From contig JALGWK010000038.1 of NCBI GenBank assembly GCA_025774205.1, forward strand, positions 8,689-18,383: 9,695 nucleotides of DNA. The letters are read 5' to 3'. The notes beneath the pieces were generated by a model. That model worked only from the letters and a program-made list of their open reading frames with translations, was not told where the DNA came from and made no database searches. The position numbers were made by a program, and so were the translations under genes. Shown here piece by piece: positions 1-7,469 of the stretch (within the stretch, counting starts at the first letter, position 1; each line of letters starts with the position of its first letter). This DNA is from a bacterium. Lineage in GTDB: Bacteria; Blakebacterota; Blakebacteria; Blakebacterales; Blakebacteraceae.

Positions 1-122
1 GACCTTCCTGAAGACCTTCTCTGGTTCCTATACCAGTTCCTTTCTGATACTCTGAGCCCGCTCGTGTGTCCGCACCGGGGCACATGCTATGACGTCGCGC
101 AAGCGAACCCGGGAGAATTCAG
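1..122. other. Leader region upstream of the M14 peptidase gene
   Basis: No complete gene is visible here. It holds a Shine-Dalgarno-like GGGAG at 111-115, seven bases before the ATG at 123. There is a short 5-bp inverted repeat, CTGGT at 21-25 and ACCAG at 32-36, and a direct repeat GACCTTC at 1-7 and 13-19. A weak -10-like GATACT lies at 46-51 without a convincing -35. Forward frame 1 is open from the window edge to a TGA at 124-126, which would overlap the ATG at 123 as ATGA. Forward frame 2 is open to a TGA at 53-55. Either could be the tail of an upstream gene, but neither stretch is long enough to recognise. Confidence 0.4.
111..115 (+). promoter_or_regulatory. Ribosome binding site of the M14 peptidase gene
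   Basis: GGGAG lies seven bases before the ATG at 123. That ATG is followed directly by a plausible signal peptide, so both observations support the same start. Confidence 0.6.
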
Positions 123-3062
123 ATGAACAGTGATCTGCTCAGGCGCCTCCACCCTCCGGTCCGAATCCTGCTCTGCGGAGCGATGGCGTTCTGTCTGACT
201 GCGCCGACACTCGCGGCCCAGCAGCGGATCGATGAGGCCTACACCGCGAAGATCCTCGAATTCACCACCGAGGATTTCTTCCTGACACCCTACGTCGATC
301 ACCTGCCTGCATCGGACACCGTGCCGACACCGCTCGACTATCTCGGTCATATAGCCGGTGCGGCCGACGTGCTCAGCTACTCGCACGAGGTCTACGGCTA
401 CATGCGGGCCGTGGCGGAGGCATCTCCGCGGGTACAGGTCTTCTCGATCGGACAGACCGAGGAGGGGCGCGAGATGATCCTGGTCGCCGTCTCGGACGAG
501 GAGACGATCGCGAACCTCGACCATTACAAAGACCTGACCGGGCGACTGGCCGATCCGCGCACCCTGAGTGAAGAGGAAGCCGCTGAGATCATCGGGGAGG
601 CGAAGCCGTTCTACTGGACCACCGGAGCCCTCCATTCAGGCGAGACCGGTTCCCCCGAGATGCTGATGGAACTCGTCTACCGCCTGGCCGTGGAGGAATC
701 GGATTTCATCCGCGAGATCCGGGACAACATGATCGTCATGGTCACGCCGATTCTCGATGTGGACGGCCGTGACAAGCAGGTCGATCTGGCCATGGCGCCG
801 CATAAGGATCCCGATGCCCGGGTATCATCCAGCCTCATCTACTGGGGTCAGTACGTTGCCCACGACAACAACCGCGATTACCTCGGCATGTCGCTGGCGC
901 TGACCCGGAACGTCTGCGCCACCATGCTCGATTGGCATCCGCAGGTCCTGCATGACCTGCATGAGTCGGTGGCCTACCTCTACGTCTCCACCGGGACCGG
1001 GCCGTACAACGCATGGGTCGATCCGATCCTGATCGACGAGTGGTTCGAGATCTCCTTCGCCGAAGTGAGCGAGCTGACCCGTCTCGGCGTTCCCGGGGTC
1101 TGGACGTGGGGCTTCTTCGACGGCTGGTCCCCCAACTATCTCTTCACCGCGGCCAACGGACATAATGCCATCGGCCGTTTCTACGAGACCCAGGCCGCCC
1201 GGAATGCTCGCACCAGCGTGATATCGTCGAACGATGCCCGTTCGTGGTTCAAACCGAACCCGCCTCTCTCCCGGGTGCTCTGGTCGATGAGGAACAACAC
1301 CAACCTGATGCAGAGCGGGGTGCTGGTGGCGACCCACCACGTGGCCGTCAACCGCGAGAAGTTCATGGAGAACTTCTGGCTGAAGAGCAGGCGGTCGGTT
1401 GAAAAAGCCCGTACCGAAGGTCCGGCTGCCTACGTCCTCCCCTCCGATGAGACCAGGCCGGGACTCCAGGCCGACCTGCTGAACCTGCTCGTCACTCAAG
1501 GTGTGGAGATCCATCAGGCGGTGTCAGATTTCGAGGTCGGGGAGGAGAGCTGGCCCGGCGGCAGTTACATCATCCGGATGGATCAGCCCTACTCGCGCAT
1601 GGCCGACATGCTGCTTGACCGGCAGTACTTCAACGTCGACGACGCGCGGCCCTATGATGATGTCGGCTGGACCCTCGGGCCACTCTACAACCTCCAGACC
1701 GCGCGGGTTGAGGATGTCGCGATCCTCGAGGTCGACATGCGGATGATCAATGGAGCCGTCACGCTCAGCGGCGGTGTGGAAGGGCTTACCCGTCGCCGGC
1801 CGGTGGCCTACCTCATCGAACACACGGCCGACAACAAGATGGCGACCTTCTGCTTCAATTCCGGCGATCTCACATTCGAGGCGGCCGAGGAAGAGTTCAC
1901 CGTCGAGGAGCGCAGCTTCAATGCCGGCACCCTGATTGTGAAGGTGGACGGTAACCCGATCGGGCTGGAGGATCTTCTGAGGGAAGCGGGAGCGGTTTAC
2001 GGTTTCACCGCCTGGGGGGTGAACGAGGTGCCGGAGGTACCGACCCACCCGCTGGATATCCCGCGGGTCGCTCTCATGCACACCTGGCAGAGTACCCAGA
2101 CCGAGGGCTGGGTGAGGATCGCGCTCGACTCCGAGGGCATCCCCTATGACTACATCTCGGTCCACGACGTCCGGGATACCGCTGACCTGAAGTCGCGATG
2201 GGACGTGATCATCTTCGGTCCCTCATCAAGCAATGCCTTCAGCGTTCTCGATGGCCGTCCGATGACCGGTGATGGTCCGATCCCGTGGAAGAAGAGCGAC
2301 CTTACGCCGAACATCGGCGTGGTCGACGAGACCGATGACATTCGCGGCGGCCTCGGTTTCGAGGGCGTGATACATCTCAGGGATTTCATCGAGGGAGGCG
2401 GAGTCTTCGTCACCCTGACGAGCAGCTGTTCCCTCCCGATCCAGTTCGGACTGGCGCGTAATGTGACGATCCGTGACAGCGGTGATCTCTGGGCCCGGGG
2501 TGGGGTCTATAAGGCCGAGGTGGCGGCCAGGCAGAGTCCCATCGTCTATGGCTACGATGACGAACTGGGGGTCTACTTCAACAACTCACCGGTCTTCGGG
2601 GGCGGCTCGGGCGGAGCGTCGGGTCGCCGCTTCGGGGGCGGTACCGGCATGTCGGGTCGGGAGACCGGGCGGGGCGGAGTAAACGATCCCGATATCGTAC
2701 AGGGTCGCTCACGGACCATGGGCGCCGCAGCGATTGAAGAGTGGCAGGAGGAGCAGCGCCGGCAGCGGGAGGAGTCGGGGGAGGAAGAGGATGAGCCCCG
2801 TGGTCGACCTTCATCGCTTTCGGCAGCGACGACCATCCTGCGCTTCACCCGGGACGCCGACGAGATCCTGATGAGCGGCGGTCTGGCCAACGGTGAAGTG
2901 ATGCTGGGAGCGCCGGCCGTCATCGACGCCTCCCTCGGAGAGGGGCACGTCGTCCTCTTCAGCATCAACCCGATGTGGCGCGGCGCGACCCACGGATCGT
3001 ACTTCCTCGTGTTCAACACTCTGCTGCACTGGAACAACCTGGACGCTGGAGGCGGTAACTAG
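123..3062 (+). CDS. Secreted M14-family zinc carboxypeptidase-like protein with C-terminal GATase1-like region
   Basis: A 979-residue exported metallopeptidase, probably acting in the periplasm or outside the cell; its substrate is unknown. The N-terminus has an Arg-containing start, a hydrophobic stretch (about residues 14-30) and a likely signal-peptidase site near A31/A32. The M14 catalytic region spans roughly 70-400. The zinc motif HSGE (H171, E174) is clear, and H280 in the HDLHES segment is the likely third ligand. R216 (in DVDGR, usually NPDGR) and N250-R251 match the substrate-binding Arg and Asn-Arg of carboxypeptidases. E355 in RFYET is a candidate catalytic Glu. From about residue 648 there is a Rossmann-like region (ALMHTW, then VIIFGP, then EGGGVFV) resembling the class I glutamine amidotransferase-like domain known behind some M14 domains. 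I see no GxCxG nucleophile, so it is probably non-catalytic. It is interrupted by a Gly-rich then Glu/Arg-rich low-complexity insert at about 825-905. The start is supported by GGGAG at 111-115. Its stop overlaps that of the convergent pump gene. The family call is firm, the activity inferred. Confidence 0.9.
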   Translation: MNSDLLRRLHPPVRILLCGAMAFCLTAPTLAAQQRIDEAYTAKILEFTTEDFFLTPYVDHLPASDTVPTPLDYLGHIAGAADVLSYSHEVYGYMRAVAEASPRVQVFSIGQTEEGREMILVAVSDEETIANLDHYKDLTGRLADPRTLSEEEAAEIIGEAKPFYWTTGALHSGETGSPEMLMELVYRLAVEESDFIREIRDNMIVMVTPILDVDGRDKQVDLAMAPHKDPDARVSSSLIYWGQYVAHDNNRDYLGMSLALTRNVCATMLDWHPQVLHDLHESVAYLYVSTGTGPYNAWVDPILIDEWFEISFAEVSELTRLGVPGVWTWGFFDGWSPNYLFTAANGHNAIGRFYETQAARNARTSVISSNDARSWFKPNPPLSRVLWSMRNNTNLMQSGVLVATHHVAVNREKFMENFWLKSRRSVEKARTEGPAAYVLPSDETRPGLQADLLNLLVTQGVEIHQAVSDFEVGEESWPGGSYIIRMDQPYSRMADMLLDRQYFNVDDARPYDDVGWTLGPLYNLQTARVEDVAILEVDMRMINGAVTLSGGVEGLTRRRPVAYLIEHTADNKMATFCFNSGDLTFEAAEEEFTVEERSFNAGTLIVKVDGNPIGLEDLLREAGAVYGFTAWGVNEVPEVPTHPLDIPRVALMHTWQSTQTEGWVRIALDSEGIPYDYISVHDVRDTADLKSRWDVIIFGPSSSNAFSVLDGRPMTGDGPIPWKKSDLTPNIGVVDETDDIRGGLGFEGVIHLRDFIEGGGVFVTLTSSCSLPIQFGLARNVTIRDSGDLWARGGVYKAEVAARQSPIVYGYDDELGVYFNNSPVFGGGSGGASGRRFGGGTGMSGRETGRGGVNDPDIVQGRSRTMGAAAIEEWQEEQRRQREESGEEEDEPRGRPSSLSAATTILRFTRDADEILMSGGLANGEVMLGAPAVIDASLGEGHVVLFSINPMWRGATHGSYFLVFNTLLHWNNLDAGGGN

Positions 3063-6000
3063 GCCGTCTCCGGATCGACGCAGACCGGTTCCTTGATCCG
3101 CTGGTAGACCAGGGGCAGGACGATCAGGGTGACGAAAGTTGAGGTGAGCAGGCCTCCGACCACCACCGTGGCCAGCGGCTTGTAGATCTCGGCTCCCGGT
3201 CCCACCGCCAGCATCAGCGGCAGGATCCCGAAGATGGTGGTGAAGGTCGTCATCAGCACCGGCCGCAGCTTGATGTTCACGCCCTCGGTCACCGCCTGCC
3301 TCAGATCGACGCCGTCACACACCTTCCGATGGAAGGTGGAGAGAAGAACCAGCCCGTCCTCGAGGGCGATCCCGAAGATGGCGATGAATCCGATCGAGGC
3401 GGGCACGCTCAGGTAGAGTCCCGCCAGTTTCAGCGAGATGATCCCGCCGATCAGCGCCAGTGGGATGTTGATGAGGATCACCAGCACCTCGCGCATCGAG
3501 TCGAAGACGGTGAAGAGCAGCAGGGCTACCAGTGCCAGAATGAAAGGGGCGATGAGTGCCAGGGTGCGGTTGGCCCGCTGCTGCAGTTCAAATTGCCCGC
3601 CCCAGGTGAGGATGTATTCAGGAGGGATGTCGACATCCGCCTCTATCTCACGCCGGGCGTCAGCCACGAAACTGCCGATGTCACGTCCTCTCACATTGCA
3701 CTGGATGGTGACGAACCGCTTGTTCTGCTCACGATTGATCAGGCGGGCTCCCTCGACTTCCTCGACCCGGGCAAGCATCCCGAGCGGTACACGTCCTCCG
3801 CCGGGCAGGCTGATCAGCAGGTTCCCGATCTGCTCGGTGTTGTTACGGAATTCGGCCTGGAAGCGCAGGAAGATGTCGAACCGGCGTTGTTCCTCATACA
3901 CCTTGCCGATAGTGACTCCGCCGATCGCTGCTTCGATAGTTTCCTGCACATCACTGATGTTGAGCCCGTACCTGGCGGTAGTCTCCCGGTCGATGACGAT
4001 CTGAATGTGGTTCTGTCCGGAGAACTGCTCGACCTGCACATTGTCCGCTCCCTCGATCTCGAGCAGGGCGTGCTCGATCTCTTCGGCGGTCTGACCAAGA
4101 AGATCGAAGTCCTCCCCATACAGCTTTAAAGCGAGCTGGGTCTTGGCGCCGGTGATCAGTTCGTCGAGGTTATGGGCGATCGGTTGAGTCATGGACAGAC
4201 TCAGGCCGGGGAGTACCTCCAACCGGTGTTCGATCTCTTCGACCAGTTCTTCAACATTCCGGAACGCCTTCCACTTCCGTTCCGGTTCGAGCTGGATCAG
4301 GACTTCGGCATTGTTCACGAAATGGGCGTGACTCCCCACCTCGCCGCGCCCGATGCGGCTCAGAACCCCGGTCACTTCGGGAACGTCGCGCACGATCTGC
4401 TCCACCCTGGTGGCTGTTGAGATCGATTCCTCCAGGCTGGCATTCGGGTTCATGGTAACCCGGAGGTGCAGGGTTCCTTCCTGCAATCGGGGCATGTATT
4501 CGCGGCCCATCGTGGGTATGAGGGCGAGCCCGATGATGAAAACCGCGCCGGTAACCCAGAATACCCGACGGCGATGGTTCAGGCAGGCTTCGAAACACGG
4601 TTCGAAGACGTTCCTGATCCGCCCGATCAACCACGGTTCACGCTTCTCCTCCCGGCGCTTCCGGAGCAGGTAGAAGGCCAGGGCGGGGATGATGGCGATG
4701 GTGAAGAGGAGGGAGCCGAGCAGCGCGAAGGAGATCGTGAAGCCCATCGGGCGGAACATGATTCCTTCGACCCCCGAGAGGGTGAAGATCGGGGTGAATA
4801 CCAGGACGATGATGAGGATCGCAATGAAAAGTGGTCGGGCAACTTCGCCTCCGGCCCGGACCAGGGCGCCTTTCTTTCCTCCTTCACCGGGCAGCTGAAG
4901 GTGCCGGTACGAGTTCTCAACATAGATGATGGCAGCGTCGGCGATCAGCCCGATCGCGATTGCCAGTCCGCCCAGCGACATCAGGTCGGCCGCCACGTTC
5001 GCCTGCATCATCAGGATGAAGGTCAGCAGGATGGCGAAGGGGAGCGTAAAGACGGTGATGAGGGCTGACGGGAAGTCCCCCATGAACAGGAAGAGAACCA
5101 GGATGACCAGGAGAATCCCGAGGGCGAGGTTGTTCACGACGGTCGAGTAGCAGTTCTGGATGAACGCCGCCTGGTTGTAGAAGGGGACGATCTCGACTCC
5201 CTCGGGCAGGGATTGGTTGATGACCTCTATCCGCGCTTCGATGTCATCGATCACTTTGGCGGTGTTCGAGCCGAAGAGCTTGAGCACCATGCCGACTACC
5301 TTTTCCCCCTCACCATTGGCAAGCGCGGTCCCCCGTCGGACGGCCGGCAGGATCTCGACCGTGGCGAGGCTCGAGAGCAGTACCGGAACACCGTCGCTGC
5401 TCGTGACGACCGTATTCTTCAGATCATCGAGTGACTGCACCAGTCCGATGCTCCGGACGATATACTCCTCCTGTCCGCGCACGATGAAGCTCGCGCCGAC
5501 ATTCTGGTTGTTCCCCCTGATCCGGTCGATGACGTCGGAGACGGTCAGGTCGTATTTCAGGAGCGCGTTCTGATCCACCAGTATCTGGTACTGCTTGACG
5601 TCACCACCGATGCTGAGGACCTGCGAGACTTCCGGCACGGATTTCAGTTCGTACTTCACCAGCCAGTCCTGGAGTGTCCTCAACTCCATGGTGGTGTAAC
5701 CGTCACCCTCAAGGTAGTAGAGATAGACAAGCCCGAGGCCGGTTGCGATCGGTCCGAGTACCGGTTCGTCAGCCTGCTCGGGAAGATCCTCCAGGACCTC
5801 GGTCAGCCGGGGGAGCACCATCTGCCTCGCCCAGTAGATATCGGTCCCCTCCTCGAAGTAGATGCTTACCGTTGAGAGACCGAAGGTGGAGGTAGAGCGT
5901 ACCGTGGTGACCCGCGGGAGACCGAACATGGCGGCTTCGATCGGGTATGATATCAGTCGTTCCACTTCTTCGGGCGCCATGCCGTGTCCCCCGGTATAAA

Positions 6001-6145
6001 CCTGGACAAGGGCAGGGGAGGGATCAGGGAAGACATCGATCGGCAGACGCCGGAACGACAATATCCCCAGAACCATGATGAGCACGGTCGCCGCGATTAC
6101 GAAATGCCGCTGTTCGATCGAGAATCTGATCAGACGCTGAATCAT
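3059..6145 (-). CDS. Heavy-metal-efflux RND transporter permease (CzcA/CusA family)
   Basis: Inner-membrane proton-driven pump of a tripartite metal exporter, 1028 residues, close to the usual length of CzcA and CusA. The first membrane helix (about 13-31) is followed by a periplasmic porter domain (VFPDPSPALVQVY, APEEVERLISYPIE), a helix cluster at about 340-500, TM7 near 535-552, a second porter domain and a last cluster at about 863-1018. TM4 carries D403 and E410 in DAAIIYVEN, with the same spacing as CusA D405 and E412. GIALEDG places E929 at the position of CusA E939, while the CusA K984 position is Val in LRPVLMT, as in CzcA. The three CusA metal-binding Met positions align by eye to N, E and L, which argues against Cu(I)/Ag(I) transport by the CusA mechanism. 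I chose the ATG at 6145 because AGGA lies six bases before it and MIQRLIRFSIEQRH is the family's normal start; an upstream in-frame ATG at 6220 lies inside the adaptor gene. It is the last gene of the operon. The metal is unproven. Confidence 0.93.
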   Translation of the reverse strand: MIQRLIRFSIEQRHFVIAATVLIMVLGILSFRRLPIDVFPDPSPALVQVYTGGHGMAPEEVERLISYPIEAAMFGLPRVTTVRSTSTFGLSTVSIYFEEGTDIYWARQMVLPRLTEVLEDLPEQADEPVLGPIATGLGLVYLYYLEGDGYTTMELRTLQDWLVKYELKSVPEVSQVLSIGGDVKQYQILVDQNALLKYDLTVSDVIDRIRGNNQNVGASFIVRGQEEYIVRSIGLVQSLDDLKNTVVTSSDGVPVLLSSLATVEILPAVRRGTALANGEGEKVVGMVLKLFGSNTAKVIDDIEARIEVINQSLPEGVEIVPFYNQAAFIQNCYSTVVNNLALGILLVILVLFLFMGDFPSALITVFTLPFAILLTFILMMQANVAADLMSLGGLAIAIGLIADAAIIYVENSYRHLQLPGEGGKKGALVRAGGEVARPLFIAILIIVLVFTPIFTLSGVEGIMFRPMGFTISFALLGSLLFTIAIIPALAFYLLRKRREEKREPWLIGRIRNVFEPCFEACLNHRRRVFWVTGAVFIIGLALIPTMGREYMPRLQEGTLHLRVTMNPNASLEESISTATRVEQIVRDVPEVTGVLSRIGRGEVGSHAHFVNNAEVLIQLEPERKWKAFRNVEELVEEIEHRLEVLPGLSLSMTQPIAHNLDELITGAKTQLALKLYGEDFDLLGQTAEEIEHALLEIEGADNVQVEQFSGQNHIQIVIDRETTARYGLNISDVQETIEAAIGGVTIGKVYEEQRRFDIFLRFQAEFRNNTEQIGNLLISLPGGGRVPLGMLARVEEVEGARLINREQNKRFVTIQCNVRGRDIGSFVADARREIEADVDIPPEYILTWGGQFELQQRANRTLALIAPFILALVALLLFTVFDSMREVLVILINIPLALIGGIISLKLAGLYLSVPASIGFIAIFGIALEDGLVLLSTFHRKVCDGVDLRQAVTEGVNIKLRPVLMTTFTTIFGILPLMLAVGPGAEIYKPLATVVVGGLLTSTFVTLIVLPLVYQRIKEPVCVDPETA

Positions 6146-6151
6146 GTTGTT

Positions 6152-6155
6152 TCCT
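6152..6155 (-). promoter_or_regulatory. Ribosome binding site that fixes the RND pump start
   Basis: On the minus strand AGGA (within ACAGGAAACAAC) ends six bases before the ATG at 6145. This favours 6145 over the longer frame from 6220, which would add 25 residues with no family similarity and would overlap the adaptor gene. Confidence 0.6.
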
Positions 6156-6182
6156 GTCTCCGGAACCGTTGGTGCACCCTCA

Positions 6183-7469
6183 TCAATGGACGTGGGCGTC
6201 GCCCACAGAACCCTTTTCAAGCTCCGCCTTCAGCGTGAAGGCACCTTTCACAGCAATGACCTCACCTTCCTGAAGACCACCGGTGATGATCCGCATGTTC
6301 CCGATGAGTGCTCCGAGTTCGATGTGGCGCACCTCGAAGACCACATGGTCCTCCCCATGCGCCGAAAGTTCCATTTCATCGCCGTGGGCATGAGCGTCTG
6401 CAGCGACAAAAACGGTCTTCTCTCCGTGGTACATGGTGATCGCCTCTTCCGGGATGGCGATCTGCCGGGCTTCCGGATCGTAGTTCTGGACGAGACCCCT
6501 GATGAAGAGGTTCGGCCGCAGGAGTCGCTCGCGGTTCGGCAGTTCCACCCGCAGATGGACGGTACGCAGGGTAGCGTCCACCACATCACTGATATAGGTG
6601 ATCGTGCCGCTGAAGGTCTGCTCCGGAAAGAGGGGCGTGGTGATGGTCACCCTCGAATCGTAGTCGATGAAGGGCAGGTCGATCTCGTAGGCATCGAGAT
6701 GGGCCCAGACGGTGTTGAGATCAGAGACCGTAAAGAGAACCTTGGCGGGATCGACGTTCTCCCCGACCACCACGTCCCTGCTGATGATGATGCCGTCAAC
6801 CGGAGAGAGGATGGGGAGGGCCGACTCGGCCAGCGAATGGGCCTCTCCGCCATTGATGTCGATCTCGGTGTACCGGTCGACGAGCCGGTCGATCCAGTCG
6901 TGGTAGATCCCGAAGGAGTGGAGGATAGACTCAGCCGCGGCCAGTTCGGCCACCGCCAGTTCGTGGGTTGAAATCCGTCTGAGGTACTCCCGTTCCTCGA
7001 TCGCCTTCTCACGAAAGAGTTCGACAGCCCGGTCGTGCTCCCCGCTGCTGAACCGGTAGTTGGCGTACGCCTCCAGGTATCTGGCCTGGGCGCTGGAGAA
7101 CGCCGGCGAGTTCACGGTCAGCAGGGGTTGTCCCTTGCGAACCCTTGAGCCGAGGTCGACCGCCAGTGAAAGGACCTTTCCGTCCACGTAGGAAGAGATC
7201 TGGGCAGTGCGGTTCTGGTTCAATTCGATGACCCCGGGCAGGTCTACCGCTGAGACCAGGTCGGTGGTGCTCACCACTCCAGGCACGATCCCCCATTCCT
7301 CTATCTGTTCAGGCTCGACGTGGAGCTCATGGTCATCGGCCTCCTCTTCGAGGGCGGCTTCTTCTGCCGGAATCTCCCCGGGAGTATCCCTCTGCGGATC
7401 GCTCCCGCATGACGCGATCAGGAGGAAGGCCAGGGGGAGGACCAGCAGGGTCAGGTTCTTCATCTTCAT
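6183..7469 (-). CDS. Efflux RND transporter periplasmic adaptor subunit, lipoprotein (CzcB/CusB type)
   Basis: A 428-residue membrane-fusion protein that would bridge the RND pump and the outer-membrane channel in the periplasm. It begins with a lipoprotein signal peptide whose lipobox IASC predicts lipidation at C21. The barrel-sandwich/lipoyl halves are visible as VDGKVLSLAVDLGSRVRKGQ (about 91-110) and SPVDGIIISRDVVVGENV (about 220-240). They flank an Ala/Glu-rich helical hairpin (about 120-205) and precede a beta-barrel and a membrane-proximal domain (to about 428). Histidines cluster in an acidic N-terminal stretch (DDHELHVEPEQ), in a loop at 358-375 (H360, H362, H371, H375) and at the extreme C-terminus (H426, H428), as is common in CzcB-like adaptors. 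The ATG overlaps the stop of the channel gene as ATGA, implying translational coupling. GGAG stands ten bases upstream, slightly far. An in-frame ATG two codons later is a possible alternative start. The pump gene follows after 37 bases. Confidence 0.92.
   Translation of the reverse strand: MKMKNLTLLVLPLAFLLIASCGSDPQRDTPGEIPAEEAALEEEADDHELHVEPEQIEEWGIVPGVVSTTDLVSAVDLPGVIELNQNRTAQISSYVDGKVLSLAVDLGSRVRKGQPLLTVNSPAFSSAQARYLEAYANYRFSSGEHDRAVELFREKAIEEREYLRRISTHELAVAELAAAESILHSFGIYHDWIDRLVDRYTEIDINGGEAHSLAESALPILSPVDGIIISRDVVVGENVDPAKVLFTVSDLNTVWAHLDAYEIDLPFIDYDSRVTITTPLFPEQTFSGTITYISDVVDATLRTVHLRVELPNRERLLRPNLFIRGLVQNYDPEARQIAIPEEAITMYHGEKTVFVAADAHAHGDEMELSAHGEDHVVFEVRHIELGALIGNMRIITGGLQEGEVIAVKGAFTLKAELEKGSVGDAHVH

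Noticed and set aside
825-1514. 229-codon reverse open frame opposite the M14 peptidase
   Set aside because: It overlaps the conserved catalytic region of the peptidase on the other strand, and its translation resembles no family I know.
3329-4129. 266-codon forward open frame inside the RND pump gene
   Set aside because: It lies antisense to strongly recognisable pump sequence. Its translation is Asp/Gln/Gly-rich without domain-like pattern, as expected from the opposite strand of a G+C-rich gene.
6146-6220. 25-residue N-terminal extension of the RND pump from ATG 6220
   Set aside because: It would overlap the adaptor's 3' end and lacks family similarity. AGGA with ideal spacing marks the ATG at 6145.
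6144-6971. 275-codon forward open frame opposite the adaptor gene
   Set aside because: It is antisense to a clear adaptor protein, has no plausible ribosome binding site or family features, and is explained by codon bias on the coding strand.
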